Shown: positions 7,829-15,587 of the stretch, in pieces | Position numbering within the stretch: the stretch's first letter is position 1 | Layout: every line of letters begins with the position of its first letter | DNA from: Neolewinella marina | GTDB taxonomy: Bacteria; Bacteroidota; Bacteroidia; Chitinophagales; Saprospiraceae | Assembly: GCF_002631205.1 (NCBI RefSeq) | Contig: NZ_PDLO01000003.1 | Location: 310,001 to 374,000, forward strand | DNA: 64,000 bases | Direction: 5' to 3' | Translations under genes and position numbers: made by a program | Notes under the pieces: model-generated | What the model was told of the DNA's origin: nothing | The model's database searches: none | What the model saw: only the letters and a program-made list of their open reading frames with translations

Positions 7829-9907
7829 TTGGCAAAAGAATTAGTCAAACGCGATTCCTCCTGGCTGGATTTCAACGCCCGGGTGCTGCAGGAAGCCGCC
7901 GATCCGCGGGTGCCGCTCTACGAACGCATCCGCTTTCTGGCCATCTACAGTGCCAACCTCGACGAGTTCTATCGGGTCCGGGTCTCCTCCCTGCGGCAAT
8001 TCAAAAAACTGCCCAAGACGGAGCGCAAGGAACTCTTTGATTTCAAGCCGAAAAGCGAGCTGAAGGCCATCCGCCGCAAGGTTTACCAGCAGCAGGAGGA
8101 GTTCGGGCGCATCTTCCGCGACGAGATCCTGCCCCAGCTGCGCGACGAGAACATCCACCTGATCCACTCCGATCAGATGAACGCGGAACAGCGATTCTTT
8201 GCTGCCCACCACTTCGACAAGAACATCCAGCCCCACCTCGAACTCCACTGGCTGCCCACCGAAGGGGAGGAGGCCGGCGACCGCGAACTGCCCTTCCTGG
8301 ACGACGGGCAATTGTGTCTTGCCGTCAGCCTCAACGAACCCGAAGCGGAGGAAACGGGTGAGGTAGCCCTGGTACCCCTGCCAATCAACAAGACGGGGCG
8401 CTTCCTGCTGCTGCCCAGCCCGGCCGACGACCCGGAGGGCTACTACGTCATCTTTACCGACAGCGTGGTGCGCGCCAATCTCTCCCGGTGGATGGATCGC
8501 CGCGTCGATTTTGGCTACAGTTTCAAACTCAGCCGCGATGCGGAGCTGTACATCGATAATGAATTTGACGGCGACCTGCTGCGCAAGATCGAGCACAGCC
8601 TGACCACCCGGGACCTGGGCCTGCCCACCCGCTTCCTCTACGACGGCGACATGCCCAGCTGGATGCTCACCCGCCTGAAGAAGGCCCTGAACCTGTCGAA
8701 GTACGATATGATCCCCGGGGCCCGCTACCACAACTTCAACGACTTCTTCACCTTCCCCCAGCCCCCCGGGCGGGAGTACCTGGCCTACGAGCCCCTGCCC
8801 CCGCTGCCGCACCCCAAGCTGGAGGGGGCCGAAAGCCTGATGGACGTAATCCAGGCGACCGACATCCTCCTCAGCTTTCCTTACCAGAAGTACGACTACA
8901 TCCCCCAGCTGATCCGGGAAGCGGCGGACCACCCGGAGGTGCGCAAGATCCGGATCACCCTGTACCGCGTGGCCAAGAATTCCCAGGTCGTTGCCAACTT
9001 GCTGTACGCCCTCAAGCAGGGCAAGCAGGTAGAGGCCTTCGTGGAGGCCAAGGCCCGCTTCGACGAGGCCAGTAACCTCTACTGGGGCAAGGAGATGACC
9101 GAAGCGGGGGCCTACGTCCGCTACAGCTACCCGGCCGTGAAGGTGCACACCAAGCTGCTCCACATCGAAAGGCGCACCGAGGACGACGATACGATCCACT
9201 ACAGCTACATCGGTACTGGCAATTTCAACGAGAAGACCGCCAGGCTTTATACCGACCACGCCCTGCTGACCTGCCGGCCTGGACTTGGCAAGGACGTGGA
9301 GCGGGTGTTCGACCTGCTCCGCGGCAAACTCATCCTGCCGCGCTGCAAGCACCTGCTGGTGGCCCCCTTTAACCTGGAGACGGAATTCCTCAACCTCATC
9401 GACCGGGAAATCGCCATCGCCCGCGAGGGCGGGCACGCCTACGTCTTTCTGAAGATGAACAGCCTGGAGGAGGAAACCATGATCAACAAGCTGCGGGAAG
9501 CGGCCCGGGCGGGGGTGGAGGTACGGCTGATCGTGCGTGGCATTTGCCGGCTGGTCCCCGGTAAGCGGGAGAACATCCAGATCATCAGCATTATTGACCG
9601 CTTCCTGGAACACGCCCGCATCTTCATCTTCGGCAACAACGGACAGGAGAAGGTGTACATGGGGTCGGCCGACTGGATGAACCGCAACCTCTACCGCCGG
9701 GTGGAGGTGGTCACCCCGATCTACGACCACCTCATCAAACTTGAGTTGCGGCGCATCATGGACATGCAATGGCGCGACAACCAGCGGGCCCGCCACATCT
9801 CCGACCGCCAGATGAACCAGTACCGCAAGGCCGTGGCCGGCAACGGCACCTTCCGCGCCCAGGTGGACATCTACAACTACTATAAGCACCAACTCGAGCA
9901 CGTTTGA
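7829..9907 (+). CDS. ppk1: Polyphosphate kinase 1
   Basis: A 692-residue enzyme that reversibly moves the gamma-phosphate of ATP onto polyphosphate, usually at the inner membrane. It begins with the canonical RDSSWLDFNARVLQEA, which fixes the start at TTG 7829 because no ATG exists nearby. The autophosphorylated histidine is present as H440 in KVHTKL, and the second active-site histidine as H595 in FLEHARIF. RFDEASN, GTGNFNEKTARLYTD and SADWMNRN are intact. The position equivalent to E. coli His454 (YAHIGTGN) is Tyr460 here (YSYIGTGN). It heads a tight four-gene plus-strand run; its TGA overlaps the TTG start of acpH. Confidence 0.96.
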   Translation: MAKELVKRDSSWLDFNARVLQEAADPRVPLYERIRFLAIYSANLDEFYRVRVSSLRQFKKLPKTERKELFDFKPKSELKAIRRKVYQQQEEFGRIFRDEILPQLRDENIHLIHSDQMNAEQRFFAAHHFDKNIQPHLELHWLPTEGEEAGDRELPFLDDGQLCLAVSLNEPEAEETGEVALVPLPINKTGRFLLLPSPADDPEGYYVIFTDSVVRANLSRWMDRRVDFGYSFKLSRDAELYIDNEFDGDLLRKIEHSLTTRDLGLPTRFLYDGDMPSWMLTRLKKALNLSKYDMIPGARYHNFNDFFTFPQPPGREYLAYEPLPPLPHPKLEGAESLMDVIQATDILLSFPYQKYDYIPQLIREAADHPEVRKIRITLYRVAKNSQVVANLLYALKQGKQVEAFVEAKARFDEASNLYWGKEMTEAGAYVRYSYPAVKVHTKLLHIERRTEDDDTIHYSYIGTGNFNEKTARLYTDHALLTCRPGLGKDVERVFDLLRGKLILPRCKHLLVAPFNLETEFLNLIDREIAIAREGGHAYVFLKMNSLEEETMINKLREAARAGVEVRLIVRGICRLVPGKRENIQIISIIDRFLEHARIFIFGNNGQEKVYMGSADWMNRNLYRRVEVVTPIYDHLIKLELRRIMDMQWRDNQRARHISDRQMNQYRKAVAGNGTFRAQVDIYNYYKHQLEHV

Positions 9908-10485
9908 ATTTTCTGGCGCACCTGGCACTGTCGCATTATTCCGCTGACCTGCAGGTGGGCAACTTCATTGGTGACCTGCTGCGGGGGCGGGGAGAAGTGG
10001 ATACCCTGCCGGAGGGCATCCGCCGGGGGGTGGAGCTCCACCGCCGCATCGACCGCTTCACCGACGCCGACCCAGACGTACGCCGGCTGAATGCACGGCT
10101 ACGTTCCGCCCACGGCCGCTACGCCGGCGTGATCAGCGACGTGGCCTTCGACCATTTCCTTTTCCTCAACTGGGAAGCGCTCGGGCCCGCGCCCTTTCCC
10201 GCCTTTACCCAACAAGCCTACGACCGGCTCCACGCCGCCCGCCCGTTGCTGCCCCGGCGGCTGGTGCCCCACGTGGACGGTCTGACCCGCCACCAGTGGC
10301 TATCGGTCTACACCAGCGAGGAGGGGATGGCCGACGTGTTTCGCCGCATGCTGCCGCGCCTCAGCCGCCCCGAGTTGCTGCGGGGGGTCAACCAAAGCCT
10401 CCAGGAACACCACGACGCCTTCAACCGTACCCTGCTGTTGCTGTTTCCACGGCTACAAGCGCTTGCCCGAACCTATCGTGACTGA
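9904..10485 (+). CDS. acpH: Acyl carrier protein phosphodiesterase (AcpH family)
   Basis: 193 residues of the ACP phosphodiesterase family, which hydrolyses the phosphopantetheine arm from holo-ACP. The start MNFLAHLALS is the family's hallmark, followed by the VGNFIGDLL motif near 18-26, GIRRGVELHRRIDRFTD, and the metal-site-like DVAFDHFLFLNW near 78-90. It begins with TTG at 9904, overlapping the ppk1 stop as TTGA, so it is translationally coupled to ppk1. The functional call rests on family resemblance; many Bacteroidota homologues are untested. Confidence 0.85.
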   Translation: MNFLAHLALSHYSADLQVGNFIGDLLRGRGEVDTLPEGIRRGVELHRRIDRFTDADPDVRRLNARLRSAHGRYAGVISDVAFDHFLFLNWEALGPAPFPAFTQQAYDRLHAARPLLPRRLVPHVDGLTRHQWLSVYTSEEGMADVFRRMLPRLSRPELLRGVNQSLQEHHDAFNRTLLLLFPRLQALARTYRD

Positions 10486-10948
10486 TCCATCTTCCCCCTA
10501 CGCCATTGACCTGCGGCTCGAACGCTTTTCCTCCCAGCTTTCCGTGAAGCTTGGCGGGAACCAGCGCCACGTGCGCTGCGAGATCCGCCGCAAGTGGTTG
10601 GTGTTGCAGCCCGAGGAGTTCGTCCGCCAGCTGCTGCTGCACTTCCTCATCAAGGAGATGCGGTACAACCGCAACCGCATCACCGTGGAGCGGGGACTGG
10701 CGGTGAACGGCGCCGCCCGGCGCACCGATATCCTGATCTTCGATCAGCAGATGCGTCCTTTCCTGTTGATCGAGTGCAAAGCGCCGAAAATTCCCCTCAC
10801 CACCGAGGTTTTCCGCCAGGCGGCTCACTACAACGGGCCACTGCGCGTACCTTACCTCATGATCTCCAATGGCCGGGAATCCTACGTGGCGGCCATTGAC
10901 TATGAGGCCCGGGACTATCAATTGCAGCTGCAGGTGCCGGAGTGGTAA
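10478..10948 (+). CDS. Stand-alone HsdR N-terminal-like PD-(D/E)XK protein
   Basis: About 156 residues that match the N-terminal domain of type I restriction HsdR subunits (HSDR_N_2) without helicase or translocase parts. The nuclease-fold signature is visible as an Asp in RRTDILIF followed by LLIECKAP (E-x-K) about 15 residues later. The domain can cut or bind DNA, but this short Bacteroidota form has no known role, and no hsdM or hsdS lies nearby, so it is probably not part of a restriction system. Start is uncertain: GTG 10478 (overlap of 8 with acpH) or TTG 10463. Confidence 0.75.
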   Translation: MTDPSSPYAIDLRLERFSSQLSVKLGGNQRHVRCEIRRKWLVLQPEEFVRQLLLHFLIKEMRYNRNRITVERGLAVNGAARRTDILIFDQQMRPFLLIECKAPKIPLTTEVFRQAAHYNGPLRVPYLMISNGRESYVAAIDYEARDYQLQLQVPEW

Positions 10949-10951
10949 TTC

Positions 10952-12463
10952 TTGACGCCCGTGAGTGAACTACTTACCGTTACTGATTTCAGTTTGTCGT
11001 TCCCGGCCAATCCCCGCTTCGTCAGGGACCTCTCCTTCTCCGTAGCCCCCGGTGAATCGGTGGGCCTGGTTGGCCCCTCCGGTTCCGGCAAAAGCCTGAC
11101 GGCCTTCGCCCTCCTGGGCTTGCTCCCGCCCAAAGCCCGGGTAGCAACCGGCAATGCGTTATACCACCCCAAGGCCGGCGAACCGGTGGACCTCCTGTCC
11201 CTGCCGGAAAGCATTCGAACCCGCGTGCGCGGCAGAGAGATAGCCTACATTTTTCAGGAGCCCCAGTCGGCCCTCAATCCGGTGGTCAGCTGTGGCCGCC
11301 AGCTGCGGGAGGCAATTCACCGGCTGGGAGATTCCGCCTGCAACCTGGATGAGGCGGTAGCGGAAACCCTTCGCAAAGTGGGGTTGGACGCCCTGGGCAA
11401 CCGCATCATGCACGCCCTGCCCCGGGAACTCAGCGGCGGTCAATTGCAGCGCCTTCTCATCGCCATGGCCCTGGCCGGCCGTCCGCGGTTGCTGATCGCC
11501 GATGAACCCACTACGGCCCTGGACCTGGTCACCCAGGCGGAGATCGTTCGCCTGCTCGACGACCTGCGTGCGGAGCACGATATGGGGTTGCTCTTTATCG
11601 CCCACGACGAGGAACTGATCGAGCGCGTCACCGACCGCCAGGTATCCATCCGGCGGCCAACGTCTACCGTACGGAAGTTCCCTACACCGGGCGCGGCCGC
11701 GGGTGCCAATCCTACCCCAGAAGCCCACCAGGACCTGGTACTGCAGGTCAGCGACCTTACCATCCGCTACGCCTCCGCTGAAAGCCCGGTGATTCGCGAC
11801 TGTTCCTTTGCCATACGCCGGGGAGAATGGGTGGGCCTCATCGGCCCCAGCGGCTGCGGAAAGAGCACCATCGCCAGCTGGCTGGTTGGCTTGCTGCCCG
11901 CCGAGGCGGGCCAGTTGTTGGCACCGGGGGGCAGCGTGCCCGCCTCGGCTTCCGGACCGGAGATCCGCCGACTGGCGGGCGGGCAGATCATTTTCCAGGA
12001 TGTCTACGGCTCGCTGAATCCATCCCTTACCGTGGCAGCGGCCCTTAAAGAAGCGCTGGCGGCGGAGAGTGCAGAAAGCGTAGATGACCTGCTCAACAGC
12101 GTGGGGCTCCCCCCGGCCGACTTCCGCGGGAAGCTGCCCCACGAGCTGAGCGGTGGACAGCGACAGCGGGTGGCCATCGCCCGGGCCCTGGCCGCCCGGC
12201 CCCGGGTGCTCATCTGCGATGAAGCCCTCTCCGGCCTCGACGTGCCCCTGCGCCGGGAGGTGGTCGAGGTGATGGAACGGGCCTGTCGACCCCGGGGGGT
12301 AGGGGTGCTGTTCATTACCCACAACCTGCGGCTGGCCACGTCGTGTACTACTTCCATTCTGCTGATGGAGAACGGGACGATCGTGGAGCGGGGGTGCCCC
12401 CGGGCCATCCTCCAATCCCCGGAGAGTGAGCTGGGGCGGCGTCTGGTCGACAGCCTGATCTGA
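10952..12463 (+). CDS. ABC transporter ATP-binding protein, two fused nucleotide-binding domains (Dpp/Opp/YejF type)
   Basis: 503 residues carrying two complete ABC ATPase domains. Domain 1 has Walker A GPSGSGKS (~residues 43-50), signature LSGGQLQR and Walker B LLIADEPTTALD. Domain 2 has Walker A GPSGCGKS (~297-304), signature LSGGQRQR and Walker B VLICDEALSGLD. The arrangement corresponds to DppD-DppF or OppD-OppF fused in one chain, as in YejF, and normally energises peptide or nickel import. No permease or binding protein gene is adjacent, so the transported substrate cannot be inferred. The start is TTG 10952 or GTG 10961, three bases after the preceding stop. Confidence 0.9.
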   Translation: MTPVSELLTVTDFSLSFPANPRFVRDLSFSVAPGESVGLVGPSGSGKSLTAFALLGLLPPKARVATGNALYHPKAGEPVDLLSLPESIRTRVRGREIAYIFQEPQSALNPVVSCGRQLREAIHRLGDSACNLDEAVAETLRKVGLDALGNRIMHALPRELSGGQLQRLLIAMALAGRPRLLIADEPTTALDLVTQAEIVRLLDDLRAEHDMGLLFIAHDEELIERVTDRQVSIRRPTSTVRKFPTPGAAAGANPTPEAHQDLVLQVSDLTIRYASAESPVIRDCSFAIRRGEWVGLIGPSGCGKSTIASWLVGLLPAEAGQLLAPGGSVPASASGPEIRRLAGGQIIFQDVYGSLNPSLTVAAALKEALAAESAESVDDLLNSVGLPPADFRGKLPHELSGGQRQRVAIARALAARPRVLICDEALSGLDVPLRREVVEVMERACRPRGVGVLFITHNLRLATSCTTSILLMENGTIVERGCPRAILQSPESELGRRLVDSLI

Positions 12464-12505
12464 GGGGGTGCAAACCAAAGGTCCCGTCAGGGGCGTTATA
12501 CCGGC

Positions 12506-13108
12506 ATGAAACAATCCGTGCTGGCCGCCTTCCTTCTGGCTCCCCTGTTGCTGGTCTCCCAATCCTACGACGCCGCACTCGGAATCCGGGTCGGTACGGA
12601 GTGGGGCGCCACCGCCCAGCTGCGGTTGCCGCAGATCCACAAGAACTTCGTGTTGGAAGGCATCGTCCTATCCTCCCTGAACGAGGACGAAGGCACGCTC
12701 ACCCTTTTGGGCAAGCAACACCAGCCCCTGCTCAGTCGACGGCTGAACCTGTTCTACGGTGCCGGAGTACACGCCGGTTGGAGCAACGAAATCGACGGGG
12801 AGACGGGCAACCCCTTCGACGGACCCAAAGGGATTACCGGCATCGTCGGGATGGAGGCCACATTCGCGCGGGTGAACGTCAGCTACGACTTCAAACCGGC
12901 CCTCAACGTGGTGGGTGGAGAATCGGTACTCGACACCCATACCGCGGTCAGCGTACGCTATGTCATCGGCAAGCGGTACAGTATCTGGAACCGCGACAAG
13001 GAGAAGGAAATCCGCAAGCGCCGCCGGGCCAAGGACCGCGAACGGCGCCGGGAGGAGCGCGATCGCGCGGGAAAGCGGTGGTTCCAGGTCTGGAAGTCGG
13101 GCAATTAG
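12506..13108 (+). CDS. Small secreted protein, possible outer-membrane beta-barrel, with basic tail
   Basis: 200 residues not assignable to a named family. A signal peptide covers ~1-19 (MKQSVLAAFLLAPLLLVSQS). Residues ~22-160 alternate hydrophobic and polar residues with many Gly and aromatic residues (AALGIRVGTEWGATAQLRL, FYGAGVHAGW, RVNVSYDFKPAL, HTAVSVRYVIG), a pattern typical of small outer-membrane barrels in this phylum. The last ~35 residues are a highly charged Lys/Arg/Glu-rich helix-like tail (KEIRKRRRAKDRERRREERD). The tail is unusual for a barrel and might contact peptidoglycan or nucleic acid. It lies 42 bases after the ABC gene. Confidence 0.6.
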   Translation: MKQSVLAAFLLAPLLLVSQSYDAALGIRVGTEWGATAQLRLPQIHKNFVLEGIVLSSLNEDEGTLTLLGKQHQPLLSRRLNLFYGAGVHAGWSNEIDGETGNPFDGPKGITGIVGMEATFARVNVSYDFKPALNVVGGESVLDTHTAVSVRYVIGKRYSIWNRDKEKEIRKRRRAKDRERRREERDRAGKRWFQVWKSGN

Positions 13109-13177
13109 GACAAGCCGGGCCACCCGGCGCTGAACACCCTTCCCCGGTCCGGGTTTGGCAGTAGACAAACCCTCTCT

Positions 13178-14353
13178 ATGCCCCCAGTAGATTACGATGT
13201 AGTCATCATTGGTGCCGGACCGGCCGGTTCCACTACCGCCCGGTTTGCCGCTACCGCCGGATTGAAAGTACTTTTGGTTGACAAGCGGCAGGAGCTGGGC
13301 GCTCCCATCCAGTGCTCCGGCGCGATCAGCCGCCACGCGCTGGAACAAGTGGGAATCACGCCGGACGAGGAATTCATCCACGAAGCGATCTACGGCTTTG
13401 CCATTTACGACGAGACGGGAAACCGGGCCGTCCACGACTACCGCAGCCTCAAACCGGAGGAATACGGTTCCGAAGCCGGGAAGCGCCCCCTGGGCTACGT
13501 GGTGGACCGCCGGCGATTCGATCGCTACCTGATGACCCAGGCCGAAAGGGCGGGAGCGGAAGTCTGGCTGAAGACCGAAGGGCTGGGGTATACCCCCCAA
13601 GCCGATGGCCTTTGCACCGTGCGACTGCTCCGCTATAACCAGGAAATCACCCTGAGGACCCGGGTGGTGGTGGGGGCTGACGGATTACAGTCGCAGGTCG
13701 GGCGCTGGGCCGGCCTACAGACCCACATCAAGATCACCGAACTCGCCGGCTGCCTGCAGTTCATCGTCGATGGGGTAGAGACCGAAGGACTGCTGGAGAT
13801 TGTCACCGGCCACGAATGGGCTCCGGGGGGCTACGCCTGGGTATTCCCCAAGGGACACGGTTACGCCGAGATCGGACTGGGGGTGATTGCCACCATGACC
13901 GACCAGCCCGCCCGCTGGCACCTCGATAAATTCATGACCCAAAGTTTCTTCCGCGACCGCTTCGCCAACAGCCGCATTCTGGAAGTACAGGGTGGGGGAG
14001 TGCCCCTGGCCGCCCCACTGCGGACACAGTTCGCCGACAACCTCATCCTGGTAGGCGACGCCGCCCGTCACGTGAATCCCATCACCGGGGGCGGACTGCA
14101 CACCGCCGTGGCGGGGGGTAAGATCGCCGCCGATTTTCTGTCTGGCCACCTGGCTGACCAGCTGCCGCTGCAGGCCGGCGCCCTTGAGGCCTACCAACGC
14201 CTGTGGCTGAGTGAACTGGGCGACAAAATGTGGAAGCTTTACGGCATCAAAACCGATATCTTCCACAACATGAACATCCCCGAGCGGAACCGGCAACTGT
14301 ACCTGACCATGGCCGACTACTTTAGCCCCACCTCCGAATTTAAGAAGATATGA
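13178..14353 (+). CDS. Geranylgeranyl reductase family flavoprotein (archaeal GGR/ChlP-like)
   Basis: A 391-residue FAD enzyme of the geranylgeranyl reductase family, which saturates double bonds of polyprenyl chains. Visible are the dinucleotide motif GAGPAG (12-17), the family's CSG motif with Cys46 (PIQCSGAIS), the substrate-side motif YAWVFPKG followed by AEIGLGV near 220-235, and the FAD-phosphate motif LVGDAARHVNPITGGGLHTA near 290. In plants and cyanobacteria the product phytyl-PP feeds tocopherol and chlorophyll; in archaea the enzyme saturates membrane lipids and needs ferredoxin. A ferredoxin gene overlaps its stop. Saturating a menaquinone side chain is an alternative role. Confidence 0.86.
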   Translation: MPPVDYDVVIIGAGPAGSTTARFAATAGLKVLLVDKRQELGAPIQCSGAISRHALEQVGITPDEEFIHEAIYGFAIYDETGNRAVHDYRSLKPEEYGSEAGKRPLGYVVDRRRFDRYLMTQAERAGAEVWLKTEGLGYTPQADGLCTVRLLRYNQEITLRTRVVVGADGLQSQVGRWAGLQTHIKITELAGCLQFIVDGVETEGLLEIVTGHEWAPGGYAWVFPKGHGYAEIGLGVIATMTDQPARWHLDKFMTQSFFRDRFANSRILEVQGGGVPLAAPLRTQFADNLILVGDAARHVNPITGGGLHTAVAGGKIAADFLSGHLADQLPLQAGALEAYQRLWLSELGDKMWKLYGIKTDIFHNMNIPERNRQLYLTMADYFSPTSEFKKI

Positions 14354-14586
14354 GCAAGCAGCAACCGGTATTGTTTCACATCGGCTGGAACGCCTGCATC
14401 AACTGCGGGGCCTGCGTGGCCATTTGTCCGCAGGAGGCGGGCTTCGTGAGTCCCTTCGACACCATTGCCGTGGACCGTCCCTGTGACATCGCCTGCCTGC
14501 TCTGCGAACAGATTTGTCCGGTAGATACGATCACCCACGAACGGGTTGGGATACCCGTGGCGTCAAATGGTGTAAACGGTCAATAA
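14350..14586 (+). CDS. Small di-cluster [4Fe-4S] ferredoxin, probable partner of the geranylgeranyl reductase
   Basis: A 78-residue ferredoxin with two cysteine sets: CINCGACVAIC (Cx2Cx2Cx3C) at residues ~17-27 and CDIACLLCEQIC (Cx3Cx2Cx3C) at ~46-57, each followed by Pro. The start overlaps the reductase stop as ATGA, so both proteins are made together. Archaeal GGRs paired with such a ferredoxin use it as electron donor, so the same role is inferred here. The 3' end overlaps the convergent threonine aldolase gene by 56 bases, which is long for this compact region. Confidence 0.88.
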   Translation: MSKQQPVLFHIGWNACINCGACVAICPQEAGFVSPFDTIAVDRPCDIACLLCEQICPVDTITHERVGIPVASNGVNGQ

Positions 14587-15577
14587 CGAATTCGATCTGC
14601 GCGTCGTCGACGCCCAGGTGGGTGGTGAAGCGCACGGTCTGGGGCCCAAACGGTGTGGCCTCGATTCCTTCCGCCCGCAGTTCAGTCAGGAAATCGGCGG
14701 CCGTAAGCTCCCCGGCCAGGTGGAAGATGCAGATATTGGTTTCCGTTTTAGCTACGGAAGCTACGTAAGGCAGATCGGGCAGGACGGTCGCCAGCCGGCG
14801 GGCCCTGGCATTGTCGTCCCGCAACCGGTCGACGTGGTGCTGCAGCGCGAATATTCCCGCCGCGGCCAGGTAGCCGGCCTGTCGCATCCCTCCCCCGAAC
14901 ACCTTGCGGTAGCGCCGGGCTTCGGCGATTAACTCCTCGCTGCCCAGCAGCAGACTGCCCACCGGGGCGCCCAGGCCTTTGCTCAGGCAGATGGATACCG
15001 TATCGAACAGGCTGCCCCAGGCAGCGGGCGATTCGCCGGTTTCCACCAAGGCATTGAACAGGCGAGCGCCGTCGAGGTGAACGGCCAGTCCGAATTCCCG
15101 GGCTTCACTGACCAGCTGTGACGCCTCGTCGAGGGTATAGATGCTGCCACCTCCCTTGTTGCAGGTGTTCTCCAGGACCAGCAGCCGGGTGCGCGGGAGC
15201 CAGTCATAACGGGGTTTCACCGCCGCGGCCACCTGCCCCGGCAGCACCTTTCCCCGTTCCCCCCGCAGCAGGCTGATGCTGACGTTGGACAGTAAGCTGT
15301 ACACCCCGCCTTCGTATTGGTAGATGTGACTGTTCTCCTCGCAGATTACCTCATCCAGCGCGCGGGTATGACACTTGATTGCCAGTTGGTTGGTCATGGT
15401 TCCCGACGGACAGAACAGCGCCGCCGGCATCCCAAACAGCTTGGCGGCGAAGGCTTCCAACTCGTTCACCGTGGGGTCCTGGCGAAAAACGTCGTCGCCC
15501 ACGGGGGCGGAGAACATGGCCTCCAGCATTGCCGGCGTAGGTTGGGTGGCCGTATCGGAAATCAGGTTGACGGTCAT
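14531..15577 (-). CDS. ltaE: Low-specificity L-threonine aldolase
   Basis: A 348-residue fold-type I PLP enzyme that cleaves threonine or allo-threonine to glycine and acetaldehyde. Motifs are SDTATQPTP near the start, GDDVFRQDPTVNELE, the substrate region FCPSGTMTNQLA, VHLDGARLFNA, and the PLP lysine in ICLSKGLGAPVGS near residue 200. The ATG at 15577 (MTVNLISDT) is the conserved start; an upstream in-frame start would add 12 unrelated residues. It is the last gene of a tight minus-strand run and begins 10 bases after the LYS1-like gene. Confidence 0.9.
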   Translation of the reverse strand: MTVNLISDTATQPTPAMLEAMFSAPVGDDVFRQDPTVNELEAFAAKLFGMPAALFCPSGTMTNQLAIKCHTRALDEVICEENSHIYQYEGGVYSLLSNVSISLLRGERGKVLPGQVAAAVKPRYDWLPRTRLLVLENTCNKGGGSIYTLDEASQLVSEAREFGLAVHLDGARLFNALVETGESPAAWGSLFDTVSICLSKGLGAPVGSLLLGSEELIAEARRYRKVFGGGMRQAGYLAAAGIFALQHHVDRLRDDNARARRLATVLPDLPYVASVAKTETNICIFHLAGELTAADFLTELRAEGIEATPFGPQTVRFTTHLGVDDAQIEFVIDRLHHLTPRVSQPVRG

Positions 15578-15587
15578 CTTCTGGAGG

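Noticed and set aside
7841-9928. A 695-codon open frame on the minus strand opposite ppk1.
   Set aside because: Reads as Val/Gly/Gln/Leu-rich low-information sequence with no domain, a consequence of high GC at third positions of the true gene on the other strand.
10463-10948. Possible type I restriction system.
   Set aside because: Only the N-terminal HsdR-like domain is present; no methylase, specificity or helicase gene is nearby.
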